From: Blastocatellia bacterium
Lineage (GTDB): Bacteria; Acidobacteriota; Blastocatellia; Pyrinomonadales; Pyrinomonadaceae
Direction: 5' to 3'
DNA: 33,974 bases
NCBI GenBank assembly: GCA_016789145.1
Contig: JAEUQI010000032.1
Span: forward strand, 1-33,974
Position 1 is the first letter of the stretch. The number at the start of each line of letters is the position of its first letter. The notes under the pieces are model-generated. The model was not told the DNA's origin. It worked only from the letters and a program-made list of their open reading frames with translations, and made no database searches. Positions 9,156 through 16,312 of the stretch are shown one piece after another. Made by a program: the position numbers and the translations under genes.

Positions 9156-10112
9156 ATGAAAAAAGTAGGAATCTTGGTGGGCCGCGAGGTCACCTTTCCC
9201 GAAGCAATAATTAAAAGCATTAATGAAAAAGGCAATGGCGAAGTCGTTGCTGAAATGGTTAATATCGGCGGAATTACGCTCGATGAAACCAAGCGTTACG
9301 ATGTGATCATCGACCGTATTTCGCACGAGGTGCCGTATTACCGTGCCGCTCTTAAGCGATTTGCACTTGAGGGCACGTACATCATCAACAATCCATTCTG
9401 GTGGTCGGCTGATGACAAATTCTTTAACTTTGCACTTGCTACGAAGCTGGGCGTTGCGATCCCGAAGACGGTTCTCTTGCCGCAGCACAGCTATATCAAG
9501 GACATCACATCTGAATCACTTCGGAACCTCGAGTTCCCTATCGACTGGCAGGGCGTCGTCGATCACGTCGGTTTTCCGGCGTTCCTGAAACCGTTTGACG
9601 GCGGCGGCTGGAAGAATGTTTCTAAGGTGAATTCGCTCGAAGAGCTATTCACCGAATATAACGAATCGGGTACATTGTGCATGACGCTGCAGGCGGGCGT
9701 TGAGTACGATCAGTTCGTCCGCTGCTATTGTGTCGGCAGAGAAAAGGTACTGATCATGCCCTACGATCCGTCGAAGCCATATCTCTCAGGTATGCAGTAC
9801 GTCGATGTCGAAGATTATCTATCGCCTGAGCTTCACGCTCGTGTCGAACAGGACGTCAAGACGATCTGTAACGCTCTCGGCTACGACCTCAACACGGTCG
9901 AATTCGCGATCAAAGACGGCATTCCATACGCTATCGACTTTATGAATCCGGCCCCAGACGCCGAACTTGCATCGGTCGGCGAAAAGAACCACCGCTGGAT
10001 CGTCGACAACATGACCGATTTCATTCTGCGAAAGCTAAAAGAAGGCTGGGAAATGCCCGAATACCGCTGGTCATCAATGCTCAAAGGCAACGACAAAGCC
10101 GCAACGAGCTAA
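9156..10112 (+). CDS. ATP-grasp superfamily ligase
   Basis: A 318-residue protein with ATP-grasp architecture: an N-terminal Rossmann-like substrate domain (KKVGILVGRE), a central segment with FPAFLKPFDGGGWKNV that supplies the ATP-binding lysine and flexible loop, and a C-terminal segment VEFAIKDGIPYAIDFMNPAPD in which D and N are the expected metal ligands. ATP-grasp enzymes join a carboxylate to an amine or thiol by way of an acyl-phosphate; the substrate cannot be read from the sequence. It resembles RimK/glutathione-synthetase-like members more than carbamoyl-phosphate types. A clear AGAGGA site precedes the ATG. It stands 99 bp after the pspA pair and has its own terminator. Confidence 0.88.
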   Translation: MKKVGILVGREVTFPEAIIKSINEKGNGEVVAEMVNIGGITLDETKRYDVIIDRISHEVPYYRAALKRFALEGTYIINNPFWWSADDKFFNFALATKLGVAIPKTVLLPQHSYIKDITSESLRNLEFPIDWQGVVDHVGFPAFLKPFDGGGWKNVSKVNSLEELFTEYNESGTLCMTLQAGVEYDQFVRCYCVGREKVLIMPYDPSKPYLSGMQYVDVEDYLSPELHARVEQDVKTICNALGYDLNTVEFAIKDGIPYAIDFMNPAPDAELASVGEKNHRWIVDNMTDFILRKLKEGWEMPEYRWSSMLKGNDKAATS

Positions 10113-10130
10113 TTAATCTGTGTGATTTTC

Positions 10131-10166
10131 AAAAGAGGCCGCGAGTAACAATCTCACGGCCTTTTA
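10131..10166 (+). terminator. Terminator after the ATP-grasp gene
   Basis: An inverted repeat starting 18 bases after the TAA pairs AAAAGAGGCCG-CGAG with CTCA-CGGCC-TTTT around a short A/T loop, ending in a short T run. It could also act in the reverse direction because the 5' arm begins with A residues, but the minus-strand gene converging on it ends about 150 bases further on. Confidence 0.75.
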
Positions 10167-10318
10167 CCTTTAACAGATGCTCAACGAACCTAGCCCGAAT
10201 CGCAATCTTGTAGGTCCGGCTCCGTTTTACTCCCCGCCGAGCTTGATATCAGAAGGCAACTGGTAACTACATAAATGGCCTCAGTTCTTACTTTCAGCCA
10301 GCTCCGCAATTCTCCCAT
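10167..10318. other. Convergent intergenic gap, nothing seen
   Basis: This stretch lies between the end of the ATP-grasp transcript and the stop of the minus-strand propeller gene. No open frame with a ribosome site, repeat or strong hairpin was seen. Confidence 0.5.
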
Positions 10319-11365
10319 TTACTTCCCAAACCACGGACTTGAAATCTCATTCCATGTCTCGCCACCGTCGGTTGTCTTCAGCACTGTTCTAAGCCCCCAA
10401 GCAAATCCTGTTGTGCGGTCTTTAAAGATGATCTTACTTAGCATAGGAGACGTTATGTCTTCGGGTACCTTGTTGAGCCAAGTCTTTCCGGTATCATCAG
10501 TCTTTGAGATCGTGTCGCCAACAACAAAGCCAATTTGTTCGTTAACAAAATACACGTCAGAAATATTATTGTTTTTAAGCTCGGATGAGTACCATTTAGT
10601 GCCACCACCGGTACAAAGGACCTTCGTGTTGCTCATAAGCCCGCAACCCTGAAAACCAGATGTAAATGACGCGGCATCGAACGACTTGCTGTCTGGCAAT
10701 TCTCTTCTTTCCCAACTAATACCTCCATTTCTTGTTGTTAGAAAAACTGAGTAAAAACCAGACTGCGTGTTCTCTCCACCTAGGCTCCACCCAAAATCCT
10801 TATCAGCAAAACGAATTCGGCGTAGATTCAGGTTGGTAGTAGAGTTTGCCTCGCTCCAAGTTCCCCCGCCGTCTCTAGTGAATATTATCTTGCCGTCATC
10901 ACCACACGCCCAGCCATGTTTTTCGTCTACAAAAGTTAGATCGGTAAGAAATAAATTCGCACTCTTCCTTTTGACTACATTGAAGCGGATTAACTTGTCC
11001 TTCAATTCTAGTTTCACCAAGCTTCCACTAACGATCCCCCAGATCTTGTTCTTTTCCACTTCCAGCAATCTGTCGAAAAAACCAATCGGCCCAACGTTGG
11101 TGATCTTAAAGTCTTTTCCACATGTTCTTACTATGAAATTGTCGCCGACAGGTGAGAGCGCACCGACCACAAGTACACAACCGTCATTGAGCGGTAGAAC
11201 AGTATGTATCGTAGAATCTCTTTCCAATATCTGTAAGTTATGTTCGCGGTTTTGGGCATAATTTATTTTGACGGAAGACAAAATACTAAATACGACAAAA
11301 AAACTGGTAGCCGTAAAAAGTACAGAAAGAACACGGTCAGACCTGCGACTAAAGGACTCTTGCAC
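10319..11365 (-). CDS. Exported Asp-box (BNR/Ycf48-like) beta-propeller
   Basis: A 348-residue protein with one N-terminal hydrophobic segment (about residues 13-33), serving as signal peptide or anchor. The rest is a predicted propeller with Asp-box motifs S/T-x-D-x-G-x-T-W: TRDGGGTW, TRNGGISW, TDDTGKTW and TTDGGETW, alternating with strands such as GWACGDDGKI and GFAWGLRTV. This resembles Ycf48/HCF136-type and sialidase-like propellers, a binding rather than catalytic fold; no sialidase catalytic residues are apparent. The start is GTG at 11365, chosen because AAAGGAG lies about eight bases upstream. The gene is visibly richer in A/T than its neighbours. The upstream region carries the 21-bp dyad array. 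Function unknown. Confidence 0.85.
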   Translation of the reverse strand: MQESFSRRSDRVLSVLFTATSFFVVFSILSSVKINYAQNREHNLQILERDSTIHTVLPLNDGCVLVVGALSPVGDNFIVRTCGKDFKITNVGPIGFFDRLLEVEKNKIWGIVSGSLVKLELKDKLIRFNVVKRKSANLFLTDLTFVDEKHGWACGDDGKIIFTRDGGGTWSEANSTTNLNLRRIRFADKDFGWSLGGENTQSGFYSVFLTTRNGGISWERRELPDSKSFDAASFTSGFQGCGLMSNTKVLCTGGGTKWYSSELKNNNISDVYFVNEQIGFVVGDTISKTDDTGKTWLNKVPEDITSPMLSKIIFKDRTTGFAWGLRTVLKTTDGGETWNEISSPWFGK

Positions 11366-11756
11366 GGTATTTCTCCTTTACTTTTTGATTTCCCGCCGAA
11401 GAGTCTGTGTTGGCTCCGATCTTTAGCAGAGCCTGCCTTTTCTTGGCGGCCAAGTAGTTTGAACTGTAGGATCCGACATTCAATGGTCTGCATTATGTAA
11501 CGATTTGATGCGGAATGGAAGGGGTTTGTTGGTATCTCAAACGAAACAATAGATCGCATAATCGCCGGCCTGAACCCTAAACGGTCATGTAACTTCCCCT
11601 TTTCACACTTGTTGCAAAAAACTCTCTTTCTGAGGCAACCCGAAAATCAATTTTTCTCCAACGAAAAATGATCGCTCTTCGCAGTTTTGATACATTGCGT
11701 GGCAATTGAGGAAAGAACTTTGAAACAAATAGATAAAGTAAGAGAGAAAGTTCCTC
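11366..11756. promoter_or_regulatory. A/T-rich upstream region of the propeller gene
   Basis: Apart from the AAAGGAG ribosome site next to 11366 I see no protein-coding signal here. Open frames in this part lack ribosome sites and overlap the real gene start. The promoter of the propeller gene must lie here or within the array beyond it. Confidence 0.4.
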
Positions 11757-11917
11757 ATGTTTGCAAACAAGGCCCGATTGTTTGCAAGTCGATCACGAAA
11801 CTCGCTAACAAACTCACATTGTTCGCTAACAAAGACCAAATGTTTGCTAACAAACAGCGTTTGCTTGCTAACAATCGACACTTGTTTGCCAACAATCTTC
11901 GTATGTTAGCTAACAAA
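11757..11917. repeat. Tandem array of eight dyads in 21-bp phase
   Basis: Units follow CTAACAAA-N6-TTGTTTG, so each junction forms the dyad TTGTTNGCNAACAA. The G|C centres lie at 11763/64, 11784/85, 11804/05, 11825/26, 11846/47, 11867/68, 11888/89 and 11909/10: spacings of 21, 20, 21, 21, 21, 21 and 21 bases. The third dyad is degenerate. The arms are conserved, whereas the six bases between successive dyads vary freely. Because 21 is a multiple of three, several frames on both strands stay open and read as seven-residue repeats (for example LFANKDQ on the plus strand and LLANKCR on the minus strand). Two helical turns of spacing would place all sites on one face of DNA. Confidence 0.85.
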
Positions 11918-12090
11918 TGTCTCCCGCTAGACAGACTGACATCATGTGGAGAAACTCGGCGATCTATTGTCCTGACAATATGGCTCCGATCTGTATCAGG
12001 GATTTCGTCCGAGTATTCACTGCCAAGCTTGTATCGACTCGTCAGAAACGTCCAGTCAGAAATGAGCGCTCCAGAAATGGCGGGCTCCAA
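11918..12090. other. Intergenic stretch beyond the array, nothing seen
   Basis: Between the array and the stop of the TPR membrane gene there is ordinary-looking sequence. The 135-residue plus-strand frame that crosses it begins with TTG without a ribosome site and owes its openness to the array. I do not call it. Confidence 0.4.
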
Positions 12091-13464
12091 CTAATCATCA
12101 GTAGCCGCTATATCGTAAGGAATTCGCGAAGCGAGCATTCGGCTAATTACTCGGAGAATGCACCAAACAACCAAGGCAATTCCCGATACAGCCCAACCAA
12201 TGTCAGCTAACAAGAGATCGTCGGCAACCAAGCCAAATATCAGCGGTGTTAGTCCAAAGAGCGTAATCGTCAATGCCGTTCGGCCTGCGGTTGCGAGTGA
12301 ATTGACAAGATTTACGCGATGTACCTCGAGGTCGAGATAAGCGTTATCCGACGTAAGGTTACTGAAATAATCAGCTTCGGTTTGCGAAAACCGCTTAGCC
12401 GCCCGTGATGAGGCATTTTCATGAGCTGACGCAAATTGATGGACGACGTGTGCAAGCTTCCCCTCGCGAAGTGCGATCTCCGCAAGGCCTCGCGAGCCGA
12501 GATAGCCGCTTCCCTTTTCAACTGCATTCAGAAATGCCGACGATGCTCGTTTAATGTCACCGACCTGAAAGTATGTCTCTCCTAATCGTGCTAACAGTTC
12601 GCCATCGTTTTGTGAATGGCGTTCCGCAAGCCGTAAAGCAGCGACCGAGCGGCGGTGCAGTTTGGAATCGCGACGAATACCTGCCATTACAAAAAGACAG
12701 CGGGCGAGATCGAAATAAAGATGTGCATTGGCACGTTCTCGATGAAATGCACGACGGAAAACCTCAAGGGATTGATGCACGCGCCCAGCGATCCGAAGTT
12801 CGTTCCCCAGCGTTCTGAGGTCTTCGCTATCAGATTCGTCATCGGTCGGCTTGACCGATGAAAGCCTAGACGAAGGACGCGAAAACAAGGTCGATTCGAG
12901 AACATCAGCCTCAGGAATTCGGGAGAAAGAAGCTTTCATTGCGACCTCTTTCGGATCGGCAAGATAATCGCGGAGATCTATCGAACGCTGATCCAGAACC
13001 TCCTCGGGCACCGCTGACAATATTGCGATCAGCATGCTTCGATGCTCAGCCCCTCCGGATGTGATAACGAAGAGTTCATCGCGGCCACGGATCGCGGTTC
13101 GAAATCGGTATTGAGCAATTCCACCGCGCTTGATGATACGAAGCGTAGCCGAATCGATCTGTTCGATATCGCGGACACGCAATCGTGAGCGGCCGCCCGT
13201 GAAAGCCGACCATATTCGCGGCAGTATGCCCGTCCGTTTGAGTCGTTTTCCATCAAAGACGATCCTATCTGAGAATGCAAGCAGGGGAATAGCGATCCAC
13301 GAAAGGACGAAAACCGCGTACGCAAACCGGTCGAACTCGAGATAAACGAAAAGGCCGGCAAAAAAGCTGCCGACCATAAAGGCTGTAACGTAACTGTTCA
13401 ATGGAACGCGAACAGAGAGCTTCTTGCTCTTTAGATCTGCTGCTCCAACTGGTTCCGAGCTCAT
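12091..13464 (-). CDS. Membrane protein with central TPR-like repeats
   Basis: A 457-residue protein with two hydrophobic helices near the N-terminus (about 24-44 and 47-64), a small beta-rich segment (about 70-145, possibly PH-like, with IVFDGKRLKRTGILPRIW), a charged linker, TPR-like helical pairs (about 205-345, for example ARLGETYFQVGDIKRASSAF), and two more hydrophobic helices near the C-terminus (about 396-440). The TPR part probably faces the cytoplasm. It begins nine bases after the stop of the next TPR protein upstream, so both are likely one operon. No catalytic motif was seen, so a scaffolding role is the most that can be inferred. Confidence 0.8.
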   Translation of the reverse strand: MSSEPVGAADLKSKKLSVRVPLNSYVTAFMVGSFFAGLFVYLEFDRFAYAVFVLSWIAIPLLAFSDRIVFDGKRLKRTGILPRIWSAFTGGRSRLRVRDIEQIDSATLRIIKRGGIAQYRFRTAIRGRDELFVITSGGAEHRSMLIAILSAVPEEVLDQRSIDLRDYLADPKEVAMKASFSRIPEADVLESTLFSRPSSRLSSVKPTDDESDSEDLRTLGNELRIAGRVHQSLEVFRRAFHRERANAHLYFDLARCLFVMAGIRRDSKLHRRSVAALRLAERHSQNDGELLARLGETYFQVGDIKRASSAFLNAVEKGSGYLGSRGLAEIALREGKLAHVVHQFASAHENASSRAAKRFSQTEADYFSNLTSDNAYLDLEVHRVNLVNSLATAGRTALTITLFGLTPLIFGLVADDLLLADIGWAVSGIALVVWCILRVISRMLASRIPYDIAATDD

Positions 13465-13473
13465 AAAACTAGA

Positions 13474-14319
13474 TCAACCGAACGGCGATGCAGACGGCGG
13501 CGGCTCGACGATCTCTTTTGCACGCTCAGGATCGAGTTCGGTCACGCGGTCTTTTGCATCTCGAGCGGTTTGCGTCATTGGGATAGGCTTGCCTTCAGCA
13601 TCCTTCGCATCGGCTGCCGTTTTCGCGATCGTAAAGTAGAGGTCAGCGGCTTCCTTTTTCTTGTCTTGCTTTTCGTAAACCTTTGCTAAGGCGAAATTTA
13701 GAGTATCCTTTGCAATGATCGCGTCCGGCATTGCGATAAGTTCTTGGTAAAGCTTGACGGCTTCATCGAACTTCCCATCGTCAGCTCGTGTCTGAGCCAG
13801 AGCAAACTTAGCAAGCTTTCCATTATCCGACGAAGATCCTGCAATTGCTTCGAGCTCGGAAATTCCAGCCGCTCTATCAATGACCAATCGATTTACTGCG
13901 ATAAAGTACTTAGCACGTTCGCCAACCGATCCGCCGAACTTATCGACGACAGTTTGAAATTCGGCGATCGCTGCTTCAGCACGCTCCTTCTCTGTCTTAA
14001 ACGTCTTCTCGGTCGAGCCAGCGGGCACAGGCTGATCCGTAACACGTAACTGCGAGGTCTCAATAGCTTTGCCCAACGCGGCCTGTGCTTCGGCTCCTGA
14101 ACGACGGCTCAAACGCATCACTACAAAAACAAGCAATGCTATGACCAACAATGCCAAGACCGCATAAACGATCTTACGGCCATTGCCTTCAAACTTTTTG
14201 CCGACCTCATCAAGCTTTGCATTCACGTTCTGCTGAAACGCATCTTGATAACGTACTGCATCTTTCGGCGCTTCCGGGGCCGTCGCTACTTGGTCAAATC
14301 GTCTATTCTTTCTTGCCAT
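13474..14319 (-). CDS. Single-pass membrane protein with periplasmic TPR-like domain
   Basis: About 281 residues from the ATG at 14319 (MARKNRRFDQ); a GTG at 14340 would add seven hydrophobic residues and has no ribosome site, so the shorter form is preferred. The N-terminal 45 residues are charged, then one hydrophobic helix (about residues 52-72: KIVYAVLALLVIALLVFVV), then helical repeats with TPR character (LAKFALAQTRADDGKFDEAVKLYQ; TLNFALAKVYEKQDKKKEAADLY). The architecture of a short cytoplasmic tail, one helix and periplasmic TPR resembles YfgM, which assists outer-membrane and periplasmic protein biogenesis, but no BamB homologue is adjacent. The C-terminus is Pro-rich. Confidence 0.8.
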   Translation of the reverse strand: MARKNRRFDQVATAPEAPKDAVRYQDAFQQNVNAKLDEVGKKFEGNGRKIVYAVLALLVIALLVFVVMRLSRRSGAEAQAALGKAIETSQLRVTDQPVPAGSTEKTFKTEKERAEAAIAEFQTVVDKFGGSVGERAKYFIAVNRLVIDRAAGISELEAIAGSSSDNGKLAKFALAQTRADDGKFDEAVKLYQELIAMPDAIIAKDTLNFALAKVYEKQDKKKEAADLYFTIAKTAADAKDAEGKPIPMTQTARDAKDRVTELDPERAKEIVEPPPSASPFG

Positions 14320-14591
14320 GACTAAAAAAACTGCAAACACTCGCCATAAGTTCGTTATATAATTGGGCGAAGCGAGGCTTATCCAAAAGTGTTAATTTAC
14401 CGTAAAAATGCCGTAAGGGCAAACAAACGTTGAAACAAAAGCACTTTTCAGCCCGCAAGAAAAAATCTATCGATGGGAACTTTTGTGGGAACAAAATTGT
14501 GATCATTGGTGTCTAACTATTCAGGTTCGCATATTTCATACGAACCCTGCGGCGACAGCGGCCGGTCGAAAATGGCCGTCGTAAGCAGAAA
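14320..14591. promoter_or_regulatory. Divergent control region of the TPR operon and sigma gene
   Basis: This gap of 272 bp separates divergent transcripts. Two inverted repeats stand upstream of the sigma gene: a dyad at 14524-14546 with arms GGTTCGNAT and ATNCGAACC, and a CGGCC/GGCCG hairpin at 14559-14578 ending 13 bases before the ATG. A further palindrome, TTTTGT-GGGA... pairing with ACAAAA, lies at 14481-14496 and loosely resembles the dyads of the 11.8-kb array. Roles are inferred from position only. Confidence 0.4.
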
Positions 14592-15245
14592 ATGACGATC
14601 GGCAGATCGATCACATTTGATGACGAGAGCTTGGGAAGTCCCGTAATTACGGCACCCCTAGACGCCGCACGTCCGGTTGATAATGCCGGATTTATTGAAA
14701 AACTAAAGTCGCGAGACGCCGCGGCGTTCGATGAACTTGTTACGAGATATTCGGCTGACGTAAACGCGTTGCTGTATCGATTGACGAACGACCACGAAGA
14801 AGCTGCAGATCTTGTTCAGGAGACTTTTCTTAAGGCTTTGAGATCTATCGGAAGTTTCCGAGGCGATTGCAGTTTGAAAACATGGCTGTTCCGGATCGCG
14901 ATAAACGAATCGCGAAACCGATTTCGCTGGTGGAAACGACGTCGTCGCGAAACGACATTTTCGCTCGATTCGACGATCGGCGACTCTGAGACAGCGGTTT
15001 GGGAGACGATGGCGGATGACAGCATTTCGCCCGAAGAAGCCGCGATACGCCGCGAACGAACGCAGCGTTTGGAACAAGCTCTCGCGTCATTAAAGAGTGT
15101 TTACCGCGAAGCAGTCACGCTTTGTGATATTGAAGGCTTTAGTTACGAGGAATGTGCTCAGGCGTTGGAGACTAACGTCGGCACGGTGAAATCGAGACTC
15201 TCGCGAGGCCGCGAGGAGTTGAGAAAACGGTTGAACGATCTTTGA
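14592..15245 (+). CDS. ECF-type sigma-70 family factor
   Basis: A 217-residue RNA polymerase sigma factor of the extracytoplasmic-function class. Region 2 spans about residues 34-105, with the core-binding and -10 recognition segment DLVQETFLKALRSIGSFRG followed by LKTWLFRIAINESRNRFR. A charged linker is followed by region 4 (about 150-215), with a helix-turn-helix YEECAQALETNVGTVKSRLSRGREELR. Regions 1 and 3 are absent, as expected. The first 30 residues are extra to the core. The zinc-finger anti-sigma gene downstream is its likely controller. No strong ribosome site is seen; hairpins lie directly upstream. Its regulon cannot be read from the window. Confidence 0.95.
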   Translation: MTIGRSITFDDESLGSPVITAPLDAARPVDNAGFIEKLKSRDAAAFDELVTRYSADVNALLYRLTNDHEEAADLVQETFLKALRSIGSFRGDCSLKTWLFRIAINESRNRFRWWKRRRRETTFSLDSTIGDSETAVWETMADDSISPEEAAIRRERTQRLEQALASLKSVYREAVTLCDIEGFSYEECAQALETNVGTVKSRLSRGREELRKRLNDL

Positions 15246-15310
15246 TAATTCGATGAATGGTTGACTCGCCCCGGTTCTATCTTTGAGGAAAACAAAATCG
15301 GTGCCAAACG

Positions 15311-15511
15311 ATGAATCAAGGAGTTCGAGCGTTGCAGCGAACATCGGATCAAGTGAACGACGTAATTGAAATGGCCAGCAACACCACTAGAAAGCGTTCT
15401 TTGCAAGACGAGATGGGATCACAGCGGCAATCACGTTGCCATTGTCAACGGGACAACGGCAGCCGGGGTCAGTCAGCCATTCAGCGAGTTATCGGCCAAA
15501 TAATCGTATGA
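15311..15511 (+). CDS. Possible 66-residue coupling ORF before the anti-sigma gene
   Basis: An ATG at 15311 opens 66 codons whose stop overlaps the anti-sigma start as ATGA, the classic form of translational coupling. The protein is hydrophilic, rich in Gln, Arg and Ser, with no recognisable domain. No Shine-Dalgarno sequence precedes it. In its favour, the anti-sigma gene also lacks a ribosome site, so a leader ORF would explain its translation. Against it, composition is unremarkable and the 262-bp gap could simply be an untranslated leader. Confidence 0.3.
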   Translation: MNQGVRALQRTSDQVNDVIEMASNTTRKRSLQDEMGSQRQSRCHCQRDNGSRGQSAIQRVIGQIIV

Positions 15512-16311
15512 ACTGCGAAGACATCAGAGAAATAGTTTCGATCGACACGGAGCTACTGTCCGACACGGACGGAGTGGTTTCGATGCATCTATCTTCGTGC
15601 CCGAATTGCCGCGTTGCTCGTGATGAATTTATTGCACTCAGGTCCCAATTATCGAACCTTTCGCGGCCTGCGCTTTCGAAAAGATCTGAATATCAGTTAC
15701 GAGAGCTCTTGACCAATGAAATTAGCGGAAACGAGCGTCCAATGTTCGAATCGCCGTTATTCGAATGGACCCAGTTTCGGCTTATACCGGTCTTTGCGGG
15801 AACGGCAGCAAGTTTAATGGTCGGTCTCGGGTTGTTGATGTTTCTGTTTTCAAGTACAAATTCTAACATCGCTACATCTAAGACACCTCCAAATGACCGC
15901 GTCGTTATGTCGAGTAATGATAGGCTGAGGGGCTCCGACGAGCTTGCAACTATCTATCCCGATGAATACGCCCGAAATAGAATGTCGGTAGCCACCGAAT
16001 CGCCGAGTCTTAACCCGCAAGGCTCACTAGTATCAATGAGTAACGCATTGCGTAATTCGGGTAATTCACAAGATGGCGTTGTGGTGATCGCAAATGTGTT
16101 CGGTGACGGCTTGGCTCGAATCGAAGAGGTGGTATCGCCGGCAAAGAGCAACAAGGCACTCGCGGACCTTAAGAAAGCTCTCGACGCAGACCTTGGCGAT
16201 GCTCCGTTTGTGCCCGCATCTCTAGATGGCCGCTCGGACAATATGCGCGTCGTTCTTCGCTTCCAGCAAGTGGACGTCAGCACTTCAGAACCACGAAAAC
16301 GCCGCCGCTAG
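15508..16311 (+). CDS. Transmembrane zinc-finger anti-sigma factor
   Basis: Start chosen at the ATG of MNCEDIREIV (15508), giving 267 residues; a longer frame from 15436 has no support. The N-terminal cytoplasmic domain carries the ZAS signature H27-x3-C31-x2-C34 (MHLSSCPNC), with Cys3 as a possible fourth ligand, and should hold the ECF sigma factor in check. One hydrophobic helix (about 92-116) spans the membrane. The remaining roughly 150 residues are periplasmic with no known domain. It lies 262 bp after its partner rather than overlapping it, which is unusual. It ends one base before the convergent stop of the TPR gene at 16313. Confidence 0.9.
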   Translation: MNCEDIREIVSIDTELLSDTDGVVSMHLSSCPNCRVARDEFIALRSQLSNLSRPALSKRSEYQLRELLTNEISGNERPMFESPLFEWTQFRLIPVFAGTAASLMVGLGLLMFLFSSTNSNIATSKTPPNDRVVMSSNDRLRGSDELATIYPDEYARNRMSVATESPSLNPQGSLVSMSNALRNSGNSQDGVVVIANVFGDGLARIEEVVSPAKSNKALADLKKALDADLGDAPFVPASLDGRSDNMRVVLRFQQVDVSTSEPRKRRR

Positions 16312-16312
16312 T

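Noticed and set aside
11263..11559. 98-residue minus-strand frame before the propeller gene
   Set aside because: It overlaps the propeller start in another frame, lacks a ribosome site, and the GTG with AAAGGAG at 11365 is a better start for the real gene.
11656..11680. Similarity of CAACGAAAAATGA here with CAACGAAGAATGA near 31313
   Set aside because: Thirteen bases with one mismatch at different distances from the two dyad copies can occur by chance.
11757..11917. CRISPR array
   Set aside because: The period is 21 bases with six-base variable parts, far too short for repeat-spacer units, and no cas gene is in the window.
11687..12094. 135-residue plus-strand protein and 111-residue minus-strand protein over the array
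   Set aside because: Starts lack ribosome sites and the openness of several frames follows from the 21-base period and dyad symmetry.
14320..14340. Upstream GTG start for the TPR-like membrane protein
   Set aside because: Adds seven hydrophobic residues, has no ribosome site, and the ATG at 14319 gives a normal charged N-terminus.
14481..14496. Palindrome TTTTGT...ACAAAA as a third member of the dyad family
   Set aside because: Arms are shifted by one base and it is single, without a 21-base partner. It is mentioned only as a loose resemblance.
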